This document shows, one piece after another, positions 1 through 7,144 of a stretch of DNA of 18,827 bases (its first letter is position 1; each line of letters opens with the position of its first letter). Location: the NCBI GenBank assembly GCA_004299665.1, contig SCQZ01000211.1, positions 1-18,827 on the forward strand, given 5' to 3'. Origin of the DNA: Jatrophihabitans sp. (lineage in GTDB: Bacteria > Actinomycetota > Actinomycetes > Mycobacteriales > Jatrophihabitantaceae). The position numbers and the translations under genes were made by a program. The notes below the pieces were generated by a model. It made no database searches. It was not told the origin of the DNA and worked only from the letters and a program-made list of their open reading frames with translations.

Positions 1-2075
1 CTGCCGGCGGGCGAGTCGGTCTTGATCGCGCCGGCGGGGGAGATGTGGTCGGTGGTGACCGAGTCGCCGAGCTTGAGCAACACCCGCGCCCCGACGATGT
101 CGCTGACCGGCTCCGGTTCGGCCCCCATCCCGTCGAAGTACGGCGGCCTGCGCACGTACGTCGAGTCCGGGTCCCAGGCGAAGGTGCTCCCCCCGGGCGT
201 GGGCAGTTCGGCCCAGCGGGCGTCGCCCGCGAACACGTCGGCGTACCGGTCGGTGTACATCTCGGCGGCGATGGCGCGGTCGATCGTCTCCTGGACCTCC
301 TGCGCGGAGGGCCAGATGTCGCGCAGGTACACCGGTTCGCCGGCCGCGCCGGTGCCGAGGGGCTCGCGCAGCAGGTCGACGTCCATCGAGCCGGCCAGCG
401 CGTACGCCACCACGAGCGGCGGGGAGGCGAGGTAGTTCATCTTGACGTCCGGGTTGATGCGTCCCTCGAAGTTGCGGTTGCCCGACAGGACCGCAGTCAC
501 CGCCAGGTCGTTCTCGTTCACCGCCGCCGACACCTCGTCGATGATCGGCCCGGAGTTGCCGATGCAGGTCGTGCAGCCGTAGCCGACCAGGTTGAAGCCG
601 AGTTTCTCCAGGTAGGGCGTCAGGCCCGCGCGGTCGTAGTAGTCGGTCACCACCTTGGAGCCGGGGGCGAGCGAGGTCTTGACCCAGGGCTTGCGGGTCA
701 GCCCCTTCTCGACGGCCTTCTTGGCGAGCAGCCCGGCGCCGATCATCACCGACGGGTTGGAGGTGTTCGTGCACGAGGTGATCGCCGCGATCACCACCGC
801 GCCGTGGTCGACGTCGAAGCCGGAGCCGTCGTCGAGGCGCACGTGCGCCGGGTGTGACGCACGCCCGCCGGCCGGATCGGGCTCGCCGCCGACGTACGCG
901 CCGAGTGCCCGGCGGAAGCTCGGCTTGGCCTGCTTCAGCAGCACGCGGTCCTGCGGGCGCTTGGGGCCCGCCAGCGACGGTTCGACGGTGGACAGGTCCA
1001 GTTCGAGCGTCGCCGAGTACACGGGCTCGGCGCTGGGGTCGTGCCACAGCCCGTTCGCCTTCGCGTACGCCTCGACGAGGGCGATGTGATCGGCGCTGCG
1101 GCCGGTGAACCGCAGGTAGCGCAAGGTCTCGTCGTCGATCGGGAAGATCGCGCAGGTCGAGCCGTACTCGGGGCTCATGTTGCCGATCGTGGCGCGGTTG
1201 GCCAGCGGGACCGACGCGACGCCCTCGCCGTAGAACTCGACGAACGTCCCCACCACGCCCTGCCGGCGCAGCATCTCGGTGATGGTCAGGACCAGGTCCG
1301 TGGCCGTCGACCCCTCGGGCATGGCGCCGGTGAGCTTGAAGCCGACGACCCGGGGGATCAGCATGCTGACGGGCTGGCCCAGCATCGCCGCCTCGGCCTC
1401 GATGCCGCCGACGCCCCACCCCAGCACGCCGAGGCCGTTGACCATCGTCGTGTGCGAGTCGGTGCCGACGAGCGTGTCGGGGTACACCAGCGAGCCGTCC
1501 TCGAACACCACGCGCGCCAGGTACTCGATGTTGACCTGGTGCACGATCCCGGTGCCCGGGGGGACCACCTTGAACCGGTCGAACGCGCGCTGCCCCCAGC
1601 GCAGGAACTGGTAACGCTCGCGGTTGCGCTCGTACTCGAGTTCGACGTTGCGGGCGAAGGCGTCCGGCGTCCCGAACCGGTCGGCGATCACGGAGTGGTC
1701 GATGACGAGTTCGGCCGGCGCGAGCGGGTTGATCCTCGTCGGGTCGCCGCCGAGGCCCGCCATCGCCTCGCGCATCGCCGCCAGGTCGACGATCGCCGGG
1801 ACCCCGGTGAAGTCCTGCATGACCACGCGGGCGGGGGAGAACTGGATCTCGGTGCGGGGCGCGTCCTGCGGCCGCCAGGCCGCGAGCGCGCGGATCTGGT
1901 CCGCGGTGGTGTTCGCGCCGTCCTCGGTGCGCAGCAGGTTCTCGAGCAGGATCTTGAGCGAGAAGGGCAGCTGCTGCGCCCCGTCGACCGCTGCGATGCG
2001 GAAGTACTCGACCCGGCGCCCGCCCACCTGCAGGCTGTCGCGGGCCCCGAAGCTGTCCATGCTGCGTGCCGTCAT
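1..2075 (-). CDS. acnA: Aconitate hydratase (aconitase A), C-terminus cut by window edge
   Basis: Interconverts citrate and isocitrate in the TCA cycle through a [4Fe-4S] cluster; cytosolic. The reading frame is open from ATG at 2075 to the left edge, giving 691 residues of an expected ~900-940. Visible family motifs are VVMQDFTGVPA near the N-terminus, DSHTTMVNGLGVLGWGVGG, ITSCTNTSNPSVMIGAGLL and GYGCTTCIGNSGP. The cluster cysteines fall at C435, C501 and C504, the spacing known for bacterial AcnA. The last visible residues, GDSVTTDHISPAGAIKTDS, belong to the linker before the swivelling domain 4, so that domain lies outside the window. A GGGAAGG-like ribosome site precedes the ATG. A perfect palindrome 23 bases upstream of the start is the probable regulatory site. 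In M. tuberculosis acn (Rv1475c) sits in the same place and orientation relative to the following genes. Confidence 0.97.
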   Translation of the reverse strand, partial: MTARSMDSFGARDSLQVGGRRVEYFRIAAVDGAQQLPFSLKILLENLLRTEDGANTTADQIRALAAWRPQDAPRTEIQFSPARVVMQDFTGVPAIVDLAAMREAMAGLGGDPTRINPLAPAELVIDHSVIADRFGTPDAFARNVELEYERNRERYQFLRWGQRAFDRFKVVPPGTGIVHQVNIEYLARVVFEDGSLVYPDTLVGTDSHTTMVNGLGVLGWGVGGIEAEAAMLGQPVSMLIPRVVGFKLTGAMPEGSTATDLVLTITEMLRRQGVVGTFVEFYGEGVASVPLANRATIGNMSPEYGSTCAIFPIDDETLRYLRFTGRSADHIALVEAYAKANGLWHDPSAEPVYSATLELDLSTVEPSLAGPKRPQDRVLLKQAKPSFRRALGAYVGGEPDPAGGRASHPAHVRLDDGSGFDVDHGAVVIAAITSCTNTSNPSVMIGAGLLAKKAVEKGLTRKPWVKTSLAPGSKVVTDYYDRAGLTPYLEKLGFNLVGYGCTTCIGNSGPIIDEVSAAVNENDLAVTAVLSGNRNFEGRINPDVKMNYLASPPLVVAYALAGSMDVDLLREPLGTGAAGEPVYLRDIWPSAQEVQETIDRAIAAEMYTDRYADVFAGDARWAELPTPGGSTFAWDPDSTYVRRPPYFDGMGAEPEPVSDIVGARVLLKLGDSVTTDHISPAGAIKTDSPAG

Positions 2076-2097
2076 CTGTGCGCCTTCCCACCGTGCA

Positions 2098-2119
2098 GAT
2101 ATCTTGACGTCAAGATATC
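2098..2119. promoter_or_regulatory. Perfect 22-base palindrome between acnA and the PAP2 gene (candidate operator)
   Basis: Each half is GATATCTTGAC, meeting its reverse complement with no spacer. It lies in the 69-base divergent gap, 23 bases from the acnA start and 26 from the PAP2 start. TTGACG, a -35-like hexamer, occurs in it on both strands (2104-2109 on plus, 2113-2108 on minus), and so does TATCTT, a -10-like hexamer. A protein bound here would cover promoter elements of both genes. The size and symmetry fit a homodimeric winged-helix (MarR-like) or TetR-like repressor. In Streptomyces coelicolor the MarR-family regulator TamR is reported to act on the aconitase gene; that this site is of that type is inference. 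Confidence 0.75.
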
Positions 2120-2131
2120 ACGGGCGCCCGG

Positions 2132-2137
2132 TAGTCT
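2132..2137 (+). promoter_or_regulatory. -10-like box before the PAP2 gene
   Basis: TAGTCT lies 7 bases before GTG 2145, which would put the transcription start at or near the start codon (leaderless). No -35 hexamer is at normal spacing; the nearest TTGACG is 22 bases upstream, inside the palindrome. Confidence 0.4.
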
Positions 2138-2144
2138 CCGGGAC

Positions 2145-3197
2145 GTGGTCGCTCCCGTCGCATCCGGCTACCGGGCGATGGCGCAGACGGCCGTGCGGTC
2201 CGCGGCGCGCGTCGCCGGGCGGGCGGTCGACGCCGCGGGGTGGCCGCGCATCCGCCGCAGTTGCGCGACTGTGTACTTCGCCGTGCTGCTCTACCAGATC
2301 GTCAGCAACGGCGTCCCGACCGACCGGGGGTCGCTCTCGGTCCTGGCGGTGACCGGGCTGGGCATCTACTGCCTGGGCCGCGGGTGGCGGCGGTTGCTGC
2401 AGGTCGGCATGGACTGGCTGCCCTTCACGGTCGTGCTGATGACCTACGACCACTCGCGCTCGCTCGCGGACCGGGTGGGGGCACCCGTGCACGTCGCGGA
2501 CGTCGCCCACCTCGAGTCCGCGCTGTTCGGGGGTTCCGTCCCGACGGTGTGGCTGCAGGAGCACCTGTACGACCCGGTGCACGTGCACCTGTACGACGCG
2601 CTCGTCACGCTCGTCTACACCTCCCACTTCATCCTCACGCCGCTGTTGGCGGCGCTGTACTGGATGCGCTCTCGGCCGAACTTCCTGCGCTACATCGCCC
2701 GCGTGATCACGCTGTCGTTCGCCGGGCTGCTGACCTACGTCGTGTTCCCGGAGGCGCCGCCGTGGCTCGCCTCGCGGGACGGGGTGATCGGCCCGGTGCA
2801 CCGGATCTCGGCCCGCGGCTGGGAGTACCTGCACGCCTCGTTCGCGCACCGGTTGCTCGTCGAGGGGCAGACCGGCGGCTCGAACCCGGTCGCGGCAATG
2901 CCGTCGCTGCACTTCGCCTTCTCGTTGCTGGCCACGCTGTTCGTCGCGGACCGCGTCGCGCGGCGCTGGCGCTGGGTGCTGTACCTGTATCCGGTGGCGA
3001 TGGGGCTCACGCTGGTCTACACCGGCGAGCACTACGTGATCGACATCCTCTTCGGCGCGGTGTACGCCGTCGGGGTGCACCGTGGGTTGTCGCGGCTGGA
3101 GGCGTGGTGGTCGCGCCGGCGGGCGTCCGCAGGTGCCGGTGCGGCGTTGCCGGAGCCCGAACCGCCCGTGGCGGCGGGAGAGCGACTGCCCTTGTAA
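2145..3197 (+). CDS. PAP2-superfamily integral membrane phosphatase / phosphotransferase
   Basis: A polytopic membrane protein of about 350 residues in the phosphatidic-acid-phosphatase 2 superfamily. It most resembles the inositolphosphotransferase (AUR1/IPC synthase-like) branch, which transfers or removes phosphate-linked lipid head groups. The second PAP2 motif reads NPVAAMPSLHFAFS with H256. The third reads YTGEHYVIDILFG with H296 and D300, the catalytic His-Asp pair. VVFPEAPPW at mid-protein is typical of this branch. Hydrophobic segments surround these motifs, and the tail after about residue 325 is basic then Pro/Glu-rich and probably cytosolic. GTG 2145 was chosen for its leaderless-type -10 box; ATG 2178 is a possible alternative. 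The frame stays open far upstream, but that part is antisense to acnA. The substrate is not known. In mycobacteria a different small membrane protein occupies this slot. Confidence 0.85.
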   Translation: MVAPVASGYRAMAQTAVRSAARVAGRAVDAAGWPRIRRSCATVYFAVLLYQIVSNGVPTDRGSLSVLAVTGLGIYCLGRGWRRLLQVGMDWLPFTVVLMTYDHSRSLADRVGAPVHVADVAHLESALFGGSVPTVWLQEHLYDPVHVHLYDALVTLVYTSHFILTPLLAALYWMRSRPNFLRYIARVITLSFAGLLTYVVFPEAPPWLASRDGVIGPVHRISARGWEYLHASFAHRLLVEGQTGGSNPVAAMPSLHFAFSLLATLFVADRVARRWRWVLYLYPVAMGLTLVYTGEHYVIDILFGAVYAVGVHRGLSRLEAWWSRRRASAGAGAALPEPEPPVAAGERLPL

Positions 3198-3309
3198 GGT
3201 TCATGTTGGGTGATGGTGCGAAAGTTTCCAGCGTGAAGCCTGGCGCTCGTGTGACAAAAGTGGCAGTCTGTGACGGACCCCTGCGCAGGCCGTTCGAGGA
3301 GTGCATGCC
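3198..3309. other. Intergenic spacer before the NlpC/P60 gene
   Basis: These 112 bases hold no ORF, convincing promoter hexamer pair or terminator. The repeated word GTGAC (3251-3255 and 3270-3274) is the only local feature noted. The space is too short for a large riboswitch such as the c-di-AMP type found before some actinobacterial cell-wall hydrolase genes. Confidence 0.5.
3296..3301 (+). promoter_or_regulatory. Ribosome binding site that fixes the NlpC/P60 start
   Basis: GAGGAG ends 8 bases before GTG 3310 and overlaps the alternative GTG at 3301, so translation should begin at 3310. Confidence 0.7.
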
Positions 3310-4662
3310 GTGCAGTTGCGCCCGATCCCGATCCGCCGCTGGCGTGCCGTGTCGGCGCTCGCCGCCGCCCTGACCGCCGGTTCCCTCCTGGTCGTGCCGG
3401 GCGCGGGGCCCGCCCAGGCCGATCCGCCCCCGAACCCGACGGACGGGCAGATCCAGCAGGCGCAGAACCAGAAGACCGCGCTGGCCAGCCAGATCGGTGC
3501 CCTGAACGCCCAGATCGCCACGATGCAGGCGCAACTGGCCCAACTGCAGGCCAAGCAGGAGCTGGCCGAGCAGAAGGTGGCCTACTCCCTGCAACTGCTG
3601 CAGCAGGCCAGGCAGGACGCGGCGACCGCGCGGACCCAGGTGCAGGCGGCGCAGCAGCAGGTCCGCAGCGCCCAGCAGGAGTTCGTCGCGTACGCGCAGG
3701 CCGCCTACATGGGCGGCCAGATCGGTGGCATGACCGGTTCGTTGCTCACCGCGCCCGACCCGAACGCCCTGCTGCAGCAGGGTGCCCTGACCCAGTACCA
3801 GGCCTCCCACCAGATCGGCGCGATCGACAACCTGCAGCGCGCGAACGTGGCGAAGTCGAACGCGGATGCCACGGCGCAGCGGGCCGTCATCGCGCAGAAG
3901 CAGGCGGCCGACGCGGCCGCCCAGGCCAAGAAGGACGCCGACGCCGCCGTACTGGCCGCGCGGCAGCAGCAACAGCAACTGCAGGACACGATGGCCTCCA
4001 CGCAGACCCAGCTGGACGCCGCGAGCGTCCAGCTGGCGACGCTGAACGGCCAGCGCCAGGCGTTCCTGGCCTGGCAGGCCGAGCAGGCCCGCATCGCCGC
4101 GGCCCGCGCCGCCGCGGCGGCAGCCGCCCGCGCCGCGGCCGAGGCGGCCGCGCGCGCACGGCAGCAGCAAGGTGTCGCGCCAGCCGGCAACGGCTCGGCG
4201 CCGATCCCCAGCGGTGGCAGCTGGAGTGCCGACAAGGGCCAGAACGCCGTCAACCGTGCCCGGCAGTACCTCGGCTGGATGTACGCGTGGGCGGGCGGCA
4301 ACGCCGGCGGCCCCACCTACGGAGTCTGCGCGGGCGACGGGGCGTACAACGACTGCAACATCGTCGGCTTCGACTGCTCCGGCCTGGTCATGTACGCGTG
4401 GGGGCCGTACATCAGCCTGGCGCACTACGCCGCGACGCAGTACACGCAGGCGGGCTCCTACCACCCGAGCGTCGGCAACCTGCAGCCCGGCGACCTGGTG
4501 TTCTGGAGCTCGGACGGGACGATCGGCGGCATCCACCACGTGGCGATCTACGTCGGCAACGGCAACGTGATCCAGGCACCGCAGAGCGGATCGGTGATCC
4601 AGATCACCCCGCTCAACCAGGTGTCCTGGGGGTACTTCGGAGCCACCCGCCCGCTCACCTGA
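3310..4662 (+). CDS. Secreted NlpC/P60 peptidoglycan endopeptidase with N-terminal coiled coil (RipA-like)
   Basis: A 450-residue cell-wall hydrolase expected to cut stem peptides in peptidoglycan outside the membrane, probably during division. A signal peptide covers residues 1 to about 34: an Arg-rich start, a hydrophobic core and a likely signal peptidase site at AQA before DPPPNP. A Gln/Ala-rich coiled coil follows over about residues 40-250, then an almost pure Ala/Arg helix near 258-290. The C-terminal NlpC/P60 domain carries C356 (in GFDCSGLV), H410 (in IHHVAIYVG) and Q422 (in VIQAP). The His-to-third-residue spacing of 12 equals that of M. tuberculosis RipA, but Gln replaces Glu. The coiled coil probably holds the enzyme inactive or recruits a partner, as in other such hydrolases (inference). 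It sits where ripA/ripB (Rv1477/Rv1478) lie in mycobacteria; only one copy is present here. Confidence 0.93.
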   Translation: MQLRPIPIRRWRAVSALAAALTAGSLLVVPGAGPAQADPPPNPTDGQIQQAQNQKTALASQIGALNAQIATMQAQLAQLQAKQELAEQKVAYSLQLLQQARQDAATARTQVQAAQQQVRSAQQEFVAYAQAAYMGGQIGGMTGSLLTAPDPNALLQQGALTQYQASHQIGAIDNLQRANVAKSNADATAQRAVIAQKQAADAAAQAKKDADAAVLAARQQQQQLQDTMASTQTQLDAASVQLATLNGQRQAFLAWQAEQARIAAARAAAAAAARAAAEAAARARQQQGVAPAGNGSAPIPSGGSWSADKGQNAVNRARQYLGWMYAWAGGNAGGPTYGVCAGDGAYNDCNIVGFDCSGLVMYAWGPYISLAHYAATQYTQAGSYHPSVGNLQPGDLVFWSSDGTIGGIHHVAIYVGNGNVIQAPQSGSVIQITPLNQVSWGYFGATRPLT

Positions 4663-4682
4663 TCGCGACGGTCCTGCGCCTT

Positions 4683-4696
4683 TGCCGGACCCGGCA
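4683..4696 (+). terminator. Possible weak terminator after the NlpC/P60 gene
   Basis: TGCCG-GACC-CGGCA forms a 5-base-pair stem with a 4-base loop, 20 bases after the stop codon. No T-tract follows, so the call is tentative. Confidence 0.25.
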
Positions 4697-4733
4697 GGTC
4701 CTCGGACCCGAGATCATCGTCGCGGGCAGGCGG

Positions 4734-4739
4734 TAGCGT
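4734..4739 (+). promoter_or_regulatory. -10 box for moaA (leaderless type)
   Basis: TAGCGT is followed by 7 bases and then GTG 4747. It overlaps the in-frame GTG at 4738, arguing that 4747 is the true start. No -35 hexamer is evident. Confidence 0.55.
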
Positions 4740-4746
4740 GGACCGC

Positions 4747-5763
4747 GTGAGCCCGGTTCCCGTCCTCGACCGCCTGGCGCGGCCGTTGCGGGACCTGCGG
4801 GTCTCGGTCACCGACCGGTGCAACTTCCGGTGCCGCTACTGCATGCCGCGCGAGCGCTTCGGCGCCGATCACGCGTTCCTGCCGCGCGCCGAGCTGCTCG
4901 ACTTCGACGAGATCACCCGCCTGGTCACGATCTTCGCGCGGCTCGGCGTGGTCAAGGTGCGCCTGACCGGGGGCGAGCCGCTGGTGCGCCGCGACCTGCC
5001 CACCCTCGTCGCCGCGGTCGCCGCCGTCCCGGGCATCGAGGACGTCGCGATGACCACGAACGCCTCGTTGCTGGCGCCGCTGGCGGCGGACCTGCGCGCT
5101 GCGGGGCTGTCGCGGCTGACCGTCAGCCTGGACACGCTGGACCCGCAGCGCTTCACCACCGTCGCCGACGTCGCGATCCCGCTCGCGCAGGTGCTGGCCG
5201 GGATCGACGCGGCCCGCAGCGCCGGGTTCCGCCCCCTGAAGATCAACGCGGTGCTCAAGCGCGGTGTCAACGAGGACGACGTCGAGCCGCTGGTCGAGTA
5301 CGCGCGCGAGCACGGTGACGTCATCCGTTTCATCGAGTACATGGACGTCGGGACGACCAACGGCTGGAACGGCGCGGAGGTCGTCCCCGCGGCGGAGGTC
5401 CTGGCGCGGGTGTCCGCCCGGCACCCGGTCGAGCCGCTCGAGCCGACCTATCCGGGCGAGGTCGCGGCCCGGTACCGGTTCCTCGACGGGCAGGGGGAAC
5501 TCGGGCTGATCGGGTCGGTCACCCGGCCCTTCTGCCGGTCCTGCACCCGCGCCCGCCTGACCGCGGTCGGCGAGCTGTACACCTGCCTGTTCGCCGCGCG
5601 CGGGCGCGACGTGCGGGGGCTGCTGCGCGGCGGCGCGACCGACGAGCAGCTCCTGCAGGCGATCGGCGGGGTCTGGGCGGCGCGCACCGACCGCTACTCG
5701 GAGCTGCGGGCGCAGGGTCACGATCCCAGCCCCCGCGCGGAGATGTCCTACCTGGGCGGCTGA
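4747..5763 (+). CDS. moaA: GTP 3',8-cyclase, molybdenum cofactor biosynthesis
   Basis: A radical-SAM enzyme that, with MoaC, turns GTP into cyclic pyranopterin monophosphate, the first step of molybdenum cofactor synthesis; cytosolic. It has 338 residues, normal for the family. The radical-SAM [4Fe-4S] motif is C25-x3-C29-x2-C32 (CNFRCRYC). LTGGEPLVRRDL provides the SAM-binding GGEP element. The second, substrate-binding cluster is C263-x2-C266-x13-C280 (FCRSCTRARL to YTCLF). The chain ends in Gly-Gly, the conserved C-terminal tail needed for activity. GTG 4747 is preferred over GTG 4738 because the latter overlaps the -10 box. No other Mo-cofactor gene lies nearby, so MoaC and the rest must be encoded elsewhere. 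The mycobacterial version of this locus has no moaA here. Confidence 0.96.
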   Translation: MSPVPVLDRLARPLRDLRVSVTDRCNFRCRYCMPRERFGADHAFLPRAELLDFDEITRLVTIFARLGVVKVRLTGGEPLVRRDLPTLVAAVAAVPGIEDVAMTTNASLLAPLAADLRAAGLSRLTVSLDTLDPQRFTTVADVAIPLAQVLAGIDAARSAGFRPLKINAVLKRGVNEDDVEPLVEYAREHGDVIRFIEYMDVGTTNGWNGAEVVPAAEVLARVSARHPVEPLEPTYPGEVAARYRFLDGQGELGLIGSVTRPFCRSCTRARLTAVGELYTCLFAARGRDVRGLLRGGATDEQLLQAIGGVWAARTDRYSELRAQGHDPSPRAEMSYLGG

Positions 5764-5984
5764 GCGTCCCCGTCGGCCCGCAGCGGCTCGCGGGCGAGCA
5801 GGAACCCGCGCACCGACAGGAACTGCGCCAGGAAGTCGGCGTGCGCGTCGCACGCCACCCAGTGCTTGACCCGCGTGCCGTCGTGGATGCGGGGGTTGCG
5901 CCACTGCAGATCCGTGCTGGCGACCTCGCGGCAGCCGGTGCGTGAGCAGCGCGCCCCGGGGACATCGTCGGACAACGGCGGCAC
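5748..5984 (-). CDS. Small conserved actinobacterial protein with Cys/His zinc-ribbon-like motif
   Basis: A 78-residue hypothetical protein. It has C13-x4-C18 (CSRTGC) and, 27 residues on, C45-x2-H48 (WVACDAH), a pattern suited to binding one zinc ion. The core LQWRNPRIHDGTRVKHW followed by a Phe-rich segment (FLAQFLSVRGFLL) resembles a family of short proteins widespread in actinobacteria, some of which carry the unsupported name acetone carboxylase. Its function is unknown. The last 16 bases overlap the end of moaA on the opposite strand. GTG 5984 was chosen because TACCGT lies 7 bases upstream (leaderless type); GTG 5993, three codons earlier in frame, overlaps that box. Confidence 0.75.
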   Translation of the reverse strand: MPPLSDDVPGARCSRTGCREVASTDLQWRNPRIHDGTRVKHWVACDAHADFLAQFLSVRGFLLAREPLRADGDAQPPR

Positions 5985-5991
5985 ACCCCGC

Positions 5992-5997
5992 ACGGTA
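5992..5997 (-). promoter_or_regulatory. -10 box for the small zinc-binding-like gene
   Basis: Reads TACCGT on the minus strand, 7 bases before GTG 5984. It mirrors the plus-strand box at 6009-6014. Confidence 0.5.
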
Positions 5998-6008
5998 ACG
6001 CGGTCCCG

Positions 6009-6014
6009 TACCGT
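6009..6014 (+). promoter_or_regulatory. -10 box for the moxR operon
   Basis: TACCGT lies 29 bases before the moxR start, leaving a leader of about 20-25 bases that contains the ribosome site AGGAG. It is the mirror image of the divergent box at 5992-5997, 11 bases away. Confidence 0.5.
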
Positions 6015-6032
6015 GGGGGCAGCCCCGCCGTC

Positions 6033-6037
6033 AGGAG
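6033..6037 (+). promoter_or_regulatory. Ribosome binding site that fixes the moxR start
   Basis: AGGAG directly abuts ATG 6038, too close to serve it, but lies 6 bases before GTG 6044, so the GTG is the better start. Confidence 0.55.
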
Positions 6038-6043
6038 ATGCCC

Positions 6044-7144
6044 GTGACCGAGACCGTCCACACGCCCGCCGGCGACGCCGGCGCCCTCGAACGGGTGATG
6101 TTCGAGATCAAGCGCGTGATCGTCGGTCAGGAGCGGCTGGTCGAGCGGCTGCTCGCGAGCCTGCTCGCCCAGGGTCACTGCCTGCTGGAGGGCGTGCCCG
6201 GCGTCGCCAAGACGCTGGCCGTGGAGAGCCTGGCACGCACCGTCAACGGCACGTTCTCACGGCTGCAGTTCACCCCCGACCTGGTTCCCTCCGACATCGT
6301 CGGAACCCGCATCTACCGGGCCAGCAGCGAGCGGTTCGACACCGAGGTCGGGCCGATCATGGCGAACTTCGTGCTCGCCGACGAGATCAACCGGGCACCG
6401 GCGAAGGTCCAGTCCGCGCTGCTCGAGGTCATGGCCGAGCAGCACGTCACGATCGGTGGCCGGCGCTTCGACGTGCCGCAGCCGTTCCTCGTCCTGGCCA
6501 CCCAGAACCCCATCGAGTCCGAGGGCGTCTACCCGCTCCCGGAGGCGCAGCGCGACCGGTTCCTCATGAAGATCCCCGTCGGGTACCCGTCGGCCCCCGA
6601 GGAGCGCGAGATCGTCTACCGCATGGGCGTCACGCCACCGGTCGCGAACCAGGTCATCACGCTCGAGGAGCTGCGGCGGCTGCAGGGCACCGCGGCCCGG
6701 GTGTTCGTGCACCACGCGATCGTCGACTACGTCGTGCGGCTCGTGGTGGCCACGCGGCACCCCGCCGAGCACGGGATGCCGGACGTCGCGCGCTGGGTCG
6801 CCTACGGCGCCAGCCCGCGTGCCTCGCTGGGGCTCGTCGCCGCCGGGCGCGCGATGGCGCTGCTGCGGGGGCGCGACTACGTGCTGCCGCAGGACGTGCT
6901 GGACATCGCGAGCGACGTGCTCGCGCACCGGTTGGTGCTCAGCTACGACGCCGTCGCCGACGGCGTGCCGGCCGACCACGCGATACGGCGGCTGCTGCAG
7001 ACCATCGCGCTGCCCCAGGTCGCGCCGCGCCAGCAGGCGGGCGGGCCGATCACCGGTGTCCCCGCGGTGCCGGGATCCCCGCTCGGGTACGGCCCGGCGG
7101 TGCCGGTCCAGCCGAGCGGCCCGTGGGGTGAGCGTTCTGCCTGA
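6044..7144 (+). CDS. moxR: MoxR-family AAA+ ATPase
   Basis: A 366-residue cytosolic AAA+ ATPase thought to act as a chaperone that matures or activates partner complexes together with VWA-domain proteins. Walker A is GVPGVAKT (G50 to T57). Walker B and the MoxR signature are NFVLADEINRAPAKVQSALL. Sensor 1 lies in LATQNPIE, and YPLPEAQRDRF matches the conserved arginine-finger region. The lid domain runs from about residue 220 to 320. The last ~30 residues are Gly/Pro-rich and probably flexible. The first of three overlapping genes, it corresponds to moxR1 (Rv1479) in M. tuberculosis. The start is GTG 6044 from ribosome-site spacing; ATG 6038 would add two residues. Confidence 0.95.
   Translation: MTETVHTPAGDAGALERVMFEIKRVIVGQERLVERLLASLLAQGHCLLEGVPGVAKTLAVESLARTVNGTFSRLQFTPDLVPSDIVGTRIYRASSERFDTEVGPIMANFVLADEINRAPAKVQSALLEVMAEQHVTIGGRRFDVPQPFLVLATQNPIESEGVYPLPEAQRDRFLMKIPVGYPSAPEEREIVYRMGVTPPVANQVITLEELRRLQGTAARVFVHHAIVDYVVRLVVATRHPAEHGMPDVARWVAYGASPRASLGLVAAGRAMALLRGRDYVLPQDVLDIASDVLAHRLVLSYDAVADGVPADHAIRRLLQTIALPQVAPRQQAGGPITGVPAVPGSPLGYGPAVPVQPSGPWGERSA

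Noticed and set aside
1041..2144. Upstream part of a 718-residue plus-strand frame that ends with the PAP2 protein
   Set aside because: It is antisense to aconitase, Arg/Asp/His-rich and without family motifs. It stays open only because of third-position GC bias, and the PAP2 homology begins after 2145.
3198..3309. c-di-AMP riboswitch before the cell-wall hydrolase gene
   Set aside because: Only 112 bases are available and no matching conserved elements or hairpin set was seen.
3640..4180. CAG/GCC-rich stretch as a microsatellite-like repeat
   Set aside because: It codes for Gln/Ala in a coiled coil and an Ala-rich helix; the repeat is imperfect and explained by codon bias.
3007..4539. 510-residue minus-strand frame opposite the NlpC/P60 gene
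   Set aside because: Low-complexity Gly/Leu/Arg composition, mirror of the Gln/Ala codons on the other strand; no motif or start signal.
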